Assembly (NCBI RefSeq): GCF_002223055.1
Contig: NZ_NKFL01000007.1
Location: 434,001-498,000 of the forward strand
DNA: 64,000 bases
Direction of reading: 5' to 3'
Source of the DNA: Burkholderia sp. HI2500
Lineage (GTDB): Bacteria; Pseudomonadota; Gammaproteobacteria; Burkholderiales; Burkholderiaceae
The stretch's first letter is position 1. Each line of letters opens with the position of its first letter. The notes beneath the pieces are model-generated. The model was given only the letters and a program-made list of their open reading frames with translations, did not search any database and was not told where the DNA came from. The translations under genes and the position numbers were made by a program. This document shows, piece after piece, positions 9,219-18,551 of this stretch.

Positions 9219-9383
9219 GGGTTTAGAACAGGAATAAAACTCATGTCATCCGGCAGGATTTTCCGTTTTTCAACAGCAGGCCGGGTACGCAATACTTCAG
9301 AAAACCGTGCAATCCGGTGCGCCGAAGCACGATGATGCCACCGTGGCGGGCACGCGCGTCCATTCACCCCACAACTTTTTGTC

Positions 9384-10034
9384 ATGGCACTTCATTACCC
9401 GCTGCTGTTCGCCTATCTCGCCGCGATCGTGCTGCTCATCGCGACACCCGGCCCGGTCGTCATGCTCGTGGTCGGCACCGTCGCGCGGCGCGGCTTCCGC
9501 CAGGGGATGCTGACCGCGGTGGGCGCGAATGCCGCGAGCCTCGTGATGATCGCGGGGGCGATGCTGATGGTGTTCGGCGTCGTGCTCGTCAGCGAGCGTC
9601 TGTTGACCGGGTTGCATGTGGCCGGTTGCGTGTTCATCGCGGTGCTGGCGGTCCGGACGCTGCTCGGCGAATGGCGCGCCGGCCGCACGCGTAACGGCAA
9701 CGGCGCGCGGGAAGGAGAACCGGCATCGCAGGCGCGCGGCTTGCCGGGCGTCGTGCGCGGCTTTCTCGTCGGCATCGCGAATCCGAAGGACCTGCTGTTC
9801 TTCGTCGCGTTCTTTCCGCAGTTCGTCGGCATCACGCCGGATTCGCGCGTGAGCCTGGCCATCCTGGCCGCACTGTGGATCGCGGTCGATTTCACGATCC
9901 TGACCAGCTACATGGCCGCGATCAACCATCCGCTGATTCAGCGCAAGCAGCGCTGGATCACGGCGTCGTCGGCGAGCGCGCTGCTCGTGATTGCGCTCGC
10001 CGGGCTCGGCAGCACGATCGCGGGCGCCGCGTAA
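9384..10034 (+). CDS. LysE-family translocator (amino-acid exporter)
   Basis: Encodes 216 residues, strongly hydrophobic, with about five to six membrane segments (LLFAYLAAIVLLIATPGP; VGANAASLVMIAGAMLMVFG; VAGCVFIAVLAVRTLL; plus two C-terminal helices). ATPGPVVMLVVGTVARRGFRQG is the family-characteristic first loop and GIANPKDLLFFVAFFPQF the conserved mid-protein motif. The RhtB/LysE family exports amino acids or analogues. A hydrophilic insert of ~20 residues (RTRNGNGAREGE) follows the third helix. It is divergent from the LysR gene. Confidence 0.92.
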   Translation: MALHYPLLFAYLAAIVLLIATPGPVVMLVVGTVARRGFRQGMLTAVGANAASLVMIAGAMLMVFGVVLVSERLLTGLHVAGCVFIAVLAVRTLLGEWRAGRTRNGNGAREGEPASQARGLPGVVRGFLVGIANPKDLLFFVAFFPQFVGITPDSRVSLAILAALWIAVDFTILTSYMAAINHPLIQRKQRWITASSASALLVIALAGLGSTIAGAA

Positions 10035-10092
10035 GCCCGCCGGCGATCTGCGTGACGCTTCGTTCGCTCCCACTCCTTGACCGATTTCGATC

Positions 10093-10467
10093 ATGTCCAG
10101 CACCCGTCCGGCTTTCTCCGAACACCTCTTTTCCTATGGCACGCTGCAACTCGAACCCGTGCAGCTCGCGACCTTCGGCCGCCAGCTCGACGGTCGCGAG
10201 GATGCGATGCCCGGTTACGCGATGACGATGCTGAAGATCGACGATCCGGAAGTGGTGGCGACGAGCGGGAAGACGCATCATCCGGTGGTGGCTTATACCG
10301 GCCGGTCCGGTGACCGTGTCACGGGCACCGTGTTCGCGATCACGCCGGCAGAACTGCAGCACGCGGACGACTACGAAGTCGACGCGTATCGCCGCGATCG
10401 CGTGGTGCTCGAATCGGGCGTCGCCGCGTGGGTGTACGTGGACGCGACTTCGCCGCGACCGGCCTGA
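10093..10467 (+). CDS. Gamma-glutamylcyclotransferase-like (AIG2-type) protein
   Basis: Encodes 124 residues. The substrate loop motif appears as FSYGTLQ, the fold signature of gamma-glutamyl cyclotransferases/AIG2-like proteins. The catalytic-Glu candidate lies in DDYEVDAYRRDRV at the usual C-terminal position. Family members release 5-oxoproline from gamma-glutamyl amines or peptides, but bacterial single-domain members are mostly uncharacterised. It starts 58 bases after the LysE stop and could be co-transcribed. Confidence 0.82.
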   Translation: MSSTRPAFSEHLFSYGTLQLEPVQLATFGRQLDGREDAMPGYAMTMLKIDDPEVVATSGKTHHPVVAYTGRSGDRVTGTVFAITPAELQHADDYEVDAYRRDRVVLESGVAAWVYVDATSPRPA

Positions 10468-10510
10468 ATCCGGCGCGCGAACAGGCGCGTCACTGCCGCG
10501 CCTTTGCCTG

Positions 10511-11227
10511 CTAGTCGTTGCGCAGGAACACGACGTAGCCGCGGAACCACGGATTCGTCGCGAGGTACGGCGGCGCGTCCCATTCGCCGCCCTGGAGGAT
10601 GCCGATGCGAAACGGCAACTGCAGCCGCGCGACGCGCGGCAGGTAGTCCGCATAGTCGGGGATCGTGCGGCGGCCCTGGTAGGTCTGCACGACCACCTCG
10701 TCGACGATCCCCCTGAGCTGGTTGACCTGGTCGGTATCGATGCGGCTGCTCCAGTCGAGCAGCCCGGTGATGCTCAGCCGGCAATCGGCGGGCAGCGTGT
10801 CGCGCAGCGACCGCAGGAATTCGAGGTAATCCTGCAGGTGGCGCGTGCGCGCATCGAAGTCGATCTGGATGCCGGTGATCGTGCGGCCCGACGCGCGCCA
10901 GCGCGTGAGTTGCGCGAGCGTGATCTGCGTGACGCGCGGCGTCCAGCGTAGCGTATGCGCGCGATAGACGAGCCACACGCGCGCCTGTGGCGCGGGCGGT
11001 AGCGCCACGCCCTGCGCGATCACGCGGACCTGCGACTCGTCCCGTGGCGACGCCTCGATCTGCCCTTGCAGCACGTAGACGGCACGTGCGCCGTGCACGA
11101 CCGCCTGCGGCTTCACGCCTGCCCACAGCCAGAACGCGTCGTACCGCGCGGCGTCGACGGTGCCGGCCAGTGCGACGCGTCCGGCCAGCAGCAGTGCGAG
11201 GCACGCCAGGCATGCGATGCGCGTCAC
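10511..11227 (-). CDS. DUF3142 family exported protein
   Basis: Encodes 238 residues with a GTG start (MTRIACLACLALLLAGRVALA leader, cleaved near ALAGT). Conserved-looking blocks are DAFWLWAGVKPQ, VYVLQGQIE, ITGIQIDFDARTRHLQDYLEFL, LSITGLLDW and VDEVVVQTYQGR; this TIM-barrel-like pattern corresponds to DUF3142. The acidic IQIDFDA strand end is where a glycosidase-like catalytic acid would lie, but function is unknown. Seven bases separate its start from the stop of the upstream 723-residue gene, so the two form an operon. Confidence 0.78.
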   Translation of the reverse strand: MTRIACLACLALLLAGRVALAGTVDAARYDAFWLWAGVKPQAVVHGARAVYVLQGQIEASPRDESQVRVIAQGVALPPAPQARVWLVYRAHTLRWTPRVTQITLAQLTRWRASGRTITGIQIDFDARTRHLQDYLEFLRSLRDTLPADCRLSITGLLDWSSRIDTDQVNQLRGIVDEVVVQTYQGRRTIPDYADYLPRVARLQLPFRIGILQGGEWDAPPYLATNPWFRGYVVFLRND

Positions 11228-11234
11228 GCGGCGC

Positions 11235-13406
11235 TTACCAGTAGTAGCGAAGCTTCTGCGCCCACGGGCTCCCCGCGTAGCTGGCCTTCAGCGTATCGAA
11301 CCAGCGCTTGCGCACGTTCTTCGGTACTTCCTTGCCGCCGCATTCGTTGGAGCCGCCCGGTGCATAGCACCTGATCGCGCGGTAGTACGCGTAGGCGCGG
11401 TCGTTCGGGTTCGCCTGCGCATCGGCCATCACCGTCACGTAGCTCGACATCCGCTCGAACGGCTTGCCCGCGAACTGGGACGGCGCGGCGCCGAGCGTCG
11501 GCGGGATGCGCGTGGCGGCCGTCGTCGACGCGTTGCGCATCCACAGCGGCACCGGATCGTTTTCGAGGCCGGCCGCGGGCGGGTGCAGGCGCACGAAATC
11601 GGCGAGACAGTTCAGCCCTTTCGCATCGGCGGGATTCTGCTGGAGCACCGTGGCGATGTCGTGCGCGGACGGGCACGTATAACCGTCTTCGTTCCTGGCG
11701 CCGGCCGCGATGAACGGCTTCAGCGGATCGGCCGGCTTGCCGGACACCAGCGCGGCATCGGCGATGAATTCGGCGTAATGCGAACGCGTGAGCTCCTTGT
11801 ACAGCAGCGTGTACAGCGCGGTGTCGCGCAGCGCGCCGCCGGTCGCCTGGTTTTGCGCCTGGGCGCGCAGCAGGTCCGCATTGGCCGAGCGTTGCAGCAG
11901 CACGGCGCGGATCGCGGCGTTCTGCACGGGCGAATCGTCGGCGAACGCATCGTTGACGAGTCCGGCCTGCTCCAGGTTGATCGCGAGCGCGAGTTCCAGC
12001 GCTTCGCGCTGGAAGCGGAATGTCGCGAGCGGGATCAGGTCGCGCCACAGCTGGCGCGCCTTGTCGGACTGGCCGCTATCCTCCAGCGCGAACCCGCGCA
12101 GCGCCTGCTGGCTCAGGCCGAAGTAGTCGAGCGGCTCCGCGGGCGTCTGCGGCAGCAACGCGAGCGCGGCGTCCGGCTTGTGCCCGATCTGGACGTGCCA
12201 GGTCGCGAGCAGGTAGTCGTACAGTGCGGGCGCGTTCGCGAAGCGCGGCTTCTGCGCCTGCAGGTCGTCCAGCGTCAGCGGCTTGGCGCGGCTCGAGTCG
12301 CTGTTTTCCGACGTGCGCATGCGCAGCAGGTCGACGGTCGCGAGCACGGTCGGCGACTGGATCTGACTCGCGTCGAATTCCGACCCGAACAGCAGCTTGC
12401 TGTCGAGTTCGTTCGCGAGCTGGATCAGCGGCACGTTCGACGTCGCCGGCGACCAGCGCGCGAGCGCGTGGCCGTACAGGTCGGCCTGCTGCGTGACGTT
12501 GCCGCCAAGCCACGCGACCCGCCGCAACAGCCCGTTTGCGGAGGTCGCATAGCGCCCCTGCGGGTACACCTTCAGGTAAGTGCGAAACACCGTGTTCGCG
12601 GCGTCGAGCGACACCTTCGTCACGCGGCCGCGCGTCGGCGTGGGGCTGTCGTGGTCGAACACGTTGGCCTGCGCGGCGTTCAGCTGCGCGCGCCCGGCCA
12701 TGTAGAGCCCGGTTTCCTTCAGCCACGGGTTCGCGCTGTGTGACGCGCTCGCGAAGGCCCGGGTCGCGGTGAGGAAGTCGGCGCGGTAGAACGCGTTCGT
12801 GCCGTCGAGGTACGCGGCGAACTGCTGGCCGAGCGGCGACTTGACGGGCGGTTTGGTCCACGCGGCACTCGCGCCGCCGGCGGCGCAAGTCTTCTGCGCG
12901 ATGTCGGCGCGCGCCGCGCGCAGCCGTGAGGCTTCGTCGGCGGGGAGGCCGCCGGCACCGCCCAGTGCGTCGTTGAACGCATCGACGCCCGAGGCCATGC
13001 TGCGGCAGATGCTGCCTTCGCCGTCGGCGTACTGGTTCGACGGCGCTTCGGCATCCGTTGCGCTGCCGGTCTTGTCGGGCTCCTTCTGCCCGATATAGAT
13101 CCATCCGGAGAAGTCCATCGGGAACGGCACGATGATCTGGTTGATCCGGTCTTTCGCCGGGATCGTCTTCGGGTCGGGAAACGCCTGCGCGACCTTGGCG
13201 CTGTCGACCATCATCAGCATCGCGTTGATGCGCGTGTCGTTGGCCGGGCTCAGCATCGGCACGTTGGCGCAGGAGTAGGTGTTTTGCCGGAGCGTGGTCG
13301 GCGCATAGCAGCCGTCGTCGCCGCTGGCATGGGCAACGGGAATCCAGAACAGGCTGGCCGCCAGCGCGGCGAACAGGTGTCGGTGCAGCAATGGGCTATT
13401 AGGCAT
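11235..13406 (-). CDS. Exported alpha-helical-repeat protein of unknown function
   Basis: Encodes 723 residues, starting MPNSPLLHRHLFAALAASLF with signal cleavage near AHASGDD; AAGAAG precedes the ATG. The mature protein is rich in short amphipathic helices (DFLTATRAFASASHSANPWL, YDYLLATWHVQIG, RQLWRDLIPLATFRFQREAL), suggesting TPR/solenoid architecture, and has several scattered Cys residues (DGCYAP, YSCANV, CLADFV, CYAPGGSNECGG). I recognise no catalytic motif. It is co-transcribed with the DUF3142 gene downstream, so the two probably act together in the periplasm (inference). Confidence 0.72.
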   Translation of the reverse strand: MPNSPLLHRHLFAALAASLFWIPVAHASGDDGCYAPTTLRQNTYSCANVPMLSPANDTRINAMLMMVDSAKVAQAFPDPKTIPAKDRINQIIVPFPMDFSGWIYIGQKEPDKTGSATDAEAPSNQYADGEGSICRSMASGVDAFNDALGGAGGLPADEASRLRAARADIAQKTCAAGGASAAWTKPPVKSPLGQQFAAYLDGTNAFYRADFLTATRAFASASHSANPWLKETGLYMAGRAQLNAAQANVFDHDSPTPTRGRVTKVSLDAANTVFRTYLKVYPQGRYATSANGLLRRVAWLGGNVTQQADLYGHALARWSPATSNVPLIQLANELDSKLLFGSEFDASQIQSPTVLATVDLLRMRTSENSDSSRAKPLTLDDLQAQKPRFANAPALYDYLLATWHVQIGHKPDAALALLPQTPAEPLDYFGLSQQALRGFALEDSGQSDKARQLWRDLIPLATFRFQREALELALAINLEQAGLVNDAFADDSPVQNAAIRAVLLQRSANADLLRAQAQNQATGGALRDTALYTLLYKELTRSHYAEFIADAALVSGKPADPLKPFIAAGARNEDGYTCPSAHDIATVLQQNPADAKGLNCLADFVRLHPPAAGLENDPVPLWMRNASTTAATRIPPTLGAAPSQFAGKPFERMSSYVTVMADAQANPNDRAYAYYRAIRCYAPGGSNECGGKEVPKNVRKRWFDTLKASYAGSPWAQKLRYYW

Positions 13407-13858
13407 TTCTTCTTGTGCCGGGTGTGGGGCCGCAGCGGCCGGGTCTCTCAGGTGAGGCGTTTCGCCCCGGCGCGTATCGTACCGCACCGGTCGCTTCGGC
13501 CGCGAGCGCGCGCAGACCGGCCGATCGCCGCATCGAATGCGGGCCGGCGAAATGGAAGTCCACTCACTGTAGACGCAACGCCACCTTGAATCCGGACCGC
13601 CTGAATTAAGATGCAGCCGGCAGTGACGGACATCCGACGATAGACGACCCGTCGTCGTCGCTGCCTGACGGGGGCGGTCTGCCGGAAGCGGCGTTCGCAT
13701 CGATCCGCACGACGGGGTCGATCATGATTGAGGGTGAGCGGACGCCGGTTTCCATGCCTGTTCAATAGTATTGCTTATCAATAGGCCGATCGATGCGAGG
13801 CATCGTGAGGCGAACGGCAGACGAGAGTGCGCCGGCACACGAAAAGAAGAGGATTCCG
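13407..13858. other. Intergenic region, 452 bp
   Basis: This stretch lies between the divergent 723-residue exported-protein gene and the lipoprotein gene. The right half is less GC-rich (GTTCAATAGTATTGCTTATC around 13761-13780) and probably carries the promoter of the lipoprotein gene. I found no convincing gene or RNA in it. Confidence 0.5.
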
Positions 13859-15376
13859 ATGAAACCCATTACATGGATGGTCATGGCAGTCGCGCTCGCG
13901 CTGTCCGCCTGCGGCGGCGACGACGTCGCCACGAACGGCGGCGTGTCGTCGTCGCCGAACACGCCCGGTACGCCTTCCGGCCCGACCTCGCCCGGTGGCG
14001 GCACGAACGGCGGCTCGAACGGCGGGCCGACGGGCGGCGGCGGGACGACGCAACCGCAGGCCGGCTGGTCGAAGGCTGCCGCCGTGGACGGCAACGGGCC
14101 GGAAGGCCAGCCCAGCGTGACCATCGACGCGAGCGGCAACGCGCTCGCCACCTGGATGACCAATGGCCCGGCCGGCACGAACGGCAACGAAATGTGGGGC
14201 GCGCGCCGTGTGGCGGGCTCGGGCTGGGGCAGCGCGACGCGGCTCGACACGGGCGACGGTTCGCATGCGATGAACACGCTGACCGGCGTGCAGCCGAAAC
14301 TGGTCGGCAATGCGAGCGGGCAGGCGGTCGCGTTCTGGACCGAATGGACGCCGGGCGCCAACACGTACGCGTTGTGGGCGCGCCCGTACAGCCCGGGTAG
14401 CGGCTGGGGCACGCCGGTCACGCTCGCGCCGGACATGGCCGGGTCGTCCTATTCGGCCGGCATGGACAGCCAGGGCAACGCGCTCGTCACCTGGACGCAG
14501 TCGATCAGCCTGCTCGATACGCGCATCGCGTGGTCGCGCTATACGCAGGCCGGGCAGTGGTCGCCGACGGCGCTGGTCCAGATGCCGGTGCAGAGCGGCC
14601 CGGACGCCGTGACCGGCGACACCGACAACGTGCGGCCGATGCTGTCGGTGCTGTCGTCCGGCCGGGCGGTGCTCGCGTGGCGGCAGACCAACCATACGAA
14701 ATCGGCGCTGTGGACGGCCACGTACGACGCGACCAACGGCTGGACCAACGTCAACCCGGTCGTCTCGAACTCGAGCCTGTTCACGACGATCATCTCGCCG
14801 GTCGCCGGCATGGACGCGAAGGGCAACATCACGCTGGTCTGGGGGCAACTCGACGTGACGGGCGGCAAGCTCTACAACGCCACGATGTCGCAGCGCTATG
14901 TGTCCGGAACCGGGTGGCAGCCCGCGCAGCCGGTCGCCCCGGCGATCGTGGTGCCCACGGGCTTCATCGCGACGCCGATGCTGACCGTCAACGAAAACGG
15001 CGTGGCCGCCGCGATGTGGGCGGAAGGCGGCGCGGTGCTGCAGGCGAGCGTGTCGGACGCCAGCGGAAACTGGGGGCCGTTGCAGAAGCTGACGGAACAC
15101 CTGAACGGGGCGGCGCTCCAGTACCCGCCGCTGGTGATCGACCCGGCCGGCAACGTGACGGTCGCCTGGGAGGACACGGGCACGCCGAACGCGTCGGTTC
15201 TCCTCGTGGCCGGCTACCGGAACGGCGCGTGGAGCACGTCGACGGCGGATCCGCAGGATGGAACGTGGCCGGCGCTGGCCGTCAACGCTGCGGGGGCGAT
15301 GGCGCTCGTCTGGCAGGGGTTTGCCGCGAACATCGGCAGCCAGATCCAGTCCAGTTTTTATACGCCGGGCTCGTAA
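13859..15376 (+). CDS. Lipoprotein with eight-fold repeat, probable beta-propeller
   Basis: Encodes 505 residues. MKPITWMVMAVALALSACGG gives a clear lipobox with Cys ~19, then a ~60-residue Gly/Ser/Thr/Pro-rich linker. The rest contains about eight spaced copies of a G-x-A-hydrophobic-x-x-W motif: SGNALATWM, SGQAVAFWT, QGNALVTWT, SGRAVLAWR, KGNITLVWG, NGVAAAMWA, AGNVTVAWE, AGAMALVWQ. They are spaced roughly 45-65 residues apart, as in beta-propeller blades. An upstream in-frame start (13793) would add 22 residues ahead of the signal sequence, so 13859 with GAAGAGGATTCC as ribosome-binding site is chosen. No enzyme signature is seen; a surface or periplasmic binding role is likely. Confidence 0.8.
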   Translation: MKPITWMVMAVALALSACGGDDVATNGGVSSSPNTPGTPSGPTSPGGGTNGGSNGGPTGGGGTTQPQAGWSKAAAVDGNGPEGQPSVTIDASGNALATWMTNGPAGTNGNEMWGARRVAGSGWGSATRLDTGDGSHAMNTLTGVQPKLVGNASGQAVAFWTEWTPGANTYALWARPYSPGSGWGTPVTLAPDMAGSSYSAGMDSQGNALVTWTQSISLLDTRIAWSRYTQAGQWSPTALVQMPVQSGPDAVTGDTDNVRPMLSVLSSGRAVLAWRQTNHTKSALWTATYDATNGWTNVNPVVSNSSLFTTIISPVAGMDAKGNITLVWGQLDVTGGKLYNATMSQRYVSGTGWQPAQPVAPAIVVPTGFIATPMLTVNENGVAAAMWAEGGAVLQASVSDASGNWGPLQKLTEHLNGAALQYPPLVIDPAGNVTVAWEDTGTPNASVLLVAGYRNGAWSTSTADPQDGTWPALAVNAAGAMALVWQGFAANIGSQIQSSFYTPGS

Positions 15377-15408
15377 TCGTGTCGCGTCGGGCATTCGAAG
15401 GAGAAGCC

Positions 15409-15744
15409 ATGAAGCAAGTCTTGCAGTGCACCGTTGCTACCTTGCGGACCGCGCTGGGCGCGGCGGCCGCCGGCCTCGTGTTGTCCGCGTGCGGTTCGAC
15501 GCAGATGAACATGGTCGACGTGCAGACGTCGACCGCGAAGACGCTCGGCCTCGCGTCGTCGGACGAGATCACGATCGCCAACGTGCAGTACGGGAAGAAG
15601 GACGGGTTGGGTGGCCAGAAGGTGGGTTACGACGCGACGACCGGCAAGGGGCGGCGTTTCGGCTGTACGGTGTTCATGATTCCGGGGCTCACGCCGATCG
15701 ATCGGCCGACGTACAACAACTGGGAATGCCATCCGCAACGCTGA
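15409..15744 (+). CDS. Small putative lipoprotein
   Basis: Encodes 111 residues with AAGGAGAAG just upstream of the ATG. The N-terminus has a hydrophobic stretch ending AAAGLVLSACGSTQM, a typical lipobox. The mature ~80 residues include a Cys pair (GCTVFM and NWECHPQR) that could form a disulfide. I recognise no family. It follows the propeller lipoprotein by 32 bases on the same strand, so the two are probably transcribed together. Confidence 0.75.
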   Translation: MKQVLQCTVATLRTALGAAAAGLVLSACGSTQMNMVDVQTSTAKTLGLASSDEITIANVQYGKKDGLGGQKVGYDATTGKGRRFGCTVFMIPGLTPIDRPTYNNWECHPQR

Positions 15745-15892
15745 TGGCCGCGAGATCGACGGCGCCCGTTGCAGGGCGCCGGTCGGCCGCTTGTGTGGAC
15801 GACATGCCGCGTCGGCCTTGCGCCGGCGCAATTTGGTCCGATAATCGACGAACCGATCTATCCTCCCGTGTCGGCTCGATAAAAAAACTGTC

Positions 15893-16945
15893 ATGGATCA
15901 AGCGGCATTCGTCCCTGTTTTCAAGTTTCGCACGATCGACTACCCCGAACAGGACCGGTTCCACGTCTGGGTCAAGGACATGCTGTGCGACTACCGTCTC
16001 GATGACGACGGCGGCCACGGCGCGTTCGACGCGGAAGCGAGCGGCGCGGCGCTCGGCCCGCTGATCCTGTCGGGCCGGCAATGGCGGTCGCGCGCACCGG
16101 CCTATCGGGTCAATCGCACCACACGGCGAATCCGGCTCGACGGCCAGGATTCGATCCGCTTCACGCTGCTGCTCGGCGGTCGGCTGGCCAGCTACACCGG
16201 CGGGCCCGAACTGGTCAAGCGCGCCGGCGACGTGTTCGTCTACGACGTCGCGCAGGTCAACGACTGCCGGGTCGAGGCCGGCGACGTGATCAGCCTGGTC
16301 GTGCCGAGGTACCTGCTGCCGAGCCATGCCGCACAGGCGCACGGCCAGACGCTGACGAGCGGCGTAGGGCGGCTGCTGGGCGACCACCTGCTGTCGCTGT
16401 TCCGCAACCTGCCGACTCTGCGCACGCAAGAGATCCCGGGCATCGTGCAATCGATGTTGCTGCTGCTGGCCGCGGCCGTTTCACCCACCACGCAGGCGCT
16501 GCACGACGCACGCGGCCCGATCGACGGGGCGCTGGCCGAGCGGGTCCGGCGCTACATCGACGTGCATCTGCTGGAGCCGGACCTCGATCCCGACCGGATC
16601 TGCCGCGACATCGGCGTGTCGAGAGCGCGGCTCTACCAGCTGTTCAAGGAGGACGGCGGCGTGATGCGGCAGATCACGCGCCGGCGGCTGCGCCATGCGT
16701 ACCACGTGCTGGGCGACCCGCAGCGCCGGCATCGGCGCATCGCGGAAATTGCGTGGGCGCACGGCTTTCCCGACGAGAAGTATTTCCACCGGCTGTTCAA
16801 GGCGGAGTTCGGCCACACGCCGAAGGAAACGCTCGAATGCGCGACCGCGCCGGTGCTGCTGCCATGCGATGCGGCCGAGGATCGATGGGCGGACGGCGGC
16901 CGGCTGACAGGGTGGACGTTGCCGTTCGGCGTGCTCACCAACTGA
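15893..16945 (+). CDS. AraC-family regulator
   Basis: Encodes 350 residues. The N-terminal ~200 residues resemble the AraC_binding_2 domain (FRTIDYPEQDRFHVWVKDML, and GDVFVYDVAQVNDCRVEAGD), which senses small aromatic or alkyl ligands in several regulators. The C-terminal HTH pair is RICRDIGVSRARLYQLFKEDGG plus IAEIAWAHGFPDEKYFHRLFKAEFG. No divergent catabolic target is adjacent: the upstream gene is the small lipoprotein on the same strand and the downstream gene is convergent. The target is therefore unknown. Confidence 0.88.
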   Translation: MDQAAFVPVFKFRTIDYPEQDRFHVWVKDMLCDYRLDDDGGHGAFDAEASGAALGPLILSGRQWRSRAPAYRVNRTTRRIRLDGQDSIRFTLLLGGRLASYTGGPELVKRAGDVFVYDVAQVNDCRVEAGDVISLVVPRYLLPSHAAQAHGQTLTSGVGRLLGDHLLSLFRNLPTLRTQEIPGIVQSMLLLLAAAVSPTTQALHDARGPIDGALAERVRRYIDVHLLEPDLDPDRICRDIGVSRARLYQLFKEDGGVMRQITRRRLRHAYHVLGDPQRRHRRIAEIAWAHGFPDEKYFHRLFKAEFGHTPKETLECATAPVLLPCDAAEDRWADGGRLTGWTLPFGVLTN

Positions 16946-16990
16946 GCGGGCGGGGCACGCCGGCCGCCGCACGGCGGTTCGTGTCGTGCG

Positions 16991-18403
16991 TCACGCGTAC
17001 GCGCTGCTCGCCACACCGCCTTCATCGACATCGTCGATCGCGGCCCGCAAGTCGTCGATCGCCACCATCAGCTCGCGGACCTGCCGCAACGACGGGTACT
17101 GGTGCAGCACCGCATGCCATTGCGGCAGCGTCAGCAGCGCGTGCCAGACCACACCGAGGCCGCCCGGATCGGCATCCGGCCGCTGCGCGAGCGCGCTCGC
17201 GTATTCGAGGCTCGCCTGCGCCGACAGCAGCTGCATCCGGCTGGCGGCGCCCAGCAGGCGCGGCGTCGTGTCGGCGGACGCATCGCAGCAATAGAGCACT
17301 TCGCGTGGCAGCGTCGCTTCATCGGTCGTCAGTGCGCGCAGCGACGCGCCGTGCACGCGCACCGTGCCCTGGTGCGTCTCGAACGCATAGAGTGTGTCCG
17401 GGTCGGCCTGCGCGAGCAGGTTCAGGCCGCGCAGCAGCCGCGGCAGATCGGTCGTCGCGGCATCCGCGGACGCTTTCGCTTCGACGAGGAAGCGTACGTT
17501 CCAGGCGGGCGCCGGGTCATCGCCGCGCGGGCGTTCGAGCAGGATCGCGTCCCATTCGGTTTTCGCGCGATCGTGGCGGCCCGGAATCGATGACGGCACG
17601 CGCATCGACGTCACCACCCGGTACGTGCGGCGTGCGTCGACGGCGTCGAGCCGGCGCGCCAGCGCATCGAGCGCCTGCGCGGCCAGCGCTTCGACGGCCG
17701 CGCCGCGCTGCTGCGACGCGACGCCCTGCGCGACGGCGACGGTGCTGCCTTCGAGCGGGCCCTGGCGCACCCACAGCGCCCGGTAGCGCCGCACGTGCTC
17801 GTCCGATGCCAGTGCGGCGACGCGCAGCATGCGTTCGAGCGCGGGGCTGTCTTTCAGCTTGACGATGTCCTGCTCGAACGCGGCATCGGTCGCCATGTCG
17901 GGCAGCGCGAGCAGGTGCAGCAGCGTGTCGTGCAGGTCGGCCCACGACGCGGTGGTGGCGGCCGCATGCAGCCGCGCGAGGCCGTCGCGTTGCCAGGGGC
18001 GGGCGCTGCGCTCGAGCTTGGCCGGGTGCGCGATCGCGTTGACGGCCGAGTGCAGCGCGCGACGGTCCTGCTCGGCGTGCGCGGACAACGACGCGTATTC
18101 GCGCACGCTCGGCGCATCGTGCCGCAGCACCGCGGCCTGAAAGGCGGGATCGCCGGCGTGCGTGTCCATTGCATCGCGGATCATCCGCGCGAGGGCGTCG
18201 ATGAAGCGCTGCCGTAGCACCGCGTCGGGCGTCCGTCCGTCGCTTCGCATCCGGCGCGCTTCCTCGATCACGATCGCGAGCGTGGCGGCCGGGTTCGCGG
18301 CGTCGGCCGGCGACAGCGTGCTGTCGAGCGGCGGCAGCCGGTAGCGGCGCGCGACGGTGCGCAGGGTTTCGTCGAGCAGAGCGGGAAGCGGTGTCAGCGA
18401 CAT
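16991..18403 (-). CDS. Uncharacterised 470-residue protein with PD-(D/E)XK-like signature
   Basis: Encodes 470 residues without signal peptide or membrane segment. Most of it is alpha-helical and Ala/Arg rich. Residues ~275-325 read AKTEWDAILLERP ... WNVRFLVEAKASADAATTDL, which fits the D-x(n)-E-x-K core of PD-(D/E)XK nucleases (Asp in TEWDAILL, then hydrophobic strand ending EAK). No partner methylase or helicase is adjacent. It could be a nuclease-fold protein with a non-nuclease role; no family name is offered. Confidence 0.6.
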   Translation of the reverse strand: MSLTPLPALLDETLRTVARRYRLPPLDSTLSPADAANPAATLAIVIEEARRMRSDGRTPDAVLRQRFIDALARMIRDAMDTHAGDPAFQAAVLRHDAPSVREYASLSAHAEQDRRALHSAVNAIAHPAKLERSARPWQRDGLARLHAAATTASWADLHDTLLHLLALPDMATDAAFEQDIVKLKDSPALERMLRVAALASDEHVRRYRALWVRQGPLEGSTVAVAQGVASQQRGAAVEALAAQALDALARRLDAVDARRTYRVVTSMRVPSSIPGRHDRAKTEWDAILLERPRGDDPAPAWNVRFLVEAKASADAATTDLPRLLRGLNLLAQADPDTLYAFETHQGTVRVHGASLRALTTDEATLPREVLYCCDASADTTPRLLGAASRMQLLSAQASLEYASALAQRPDADPGGLGVVWHALLTLPQWHAVLHQYPSLRQVRELMVAIDDLRAAIDDVDEGGVASSAYA

Positions 18404-18551
18404 GGTCGGTATCGGCTTGAAGGCGATGCGCGGGCCCGGGGGTAGGGTGTGGTGGTGCGGTGGACGCGACGATGTGCAACGTTATCACGCCGGGACGAGC
18501 GGGATACGGGGCATGTCGTTGCGAAAGGGCTTGATGCGACGGCACGCGGCT

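Noticed and set aside
13448..13765. 105-codon minus-strand frame in the 13.4-13.9 kb spacer
   Set aside because: No conserved features or ribosome-binding site; Arg-rich translation typical of non-coding GC-rich sequence.
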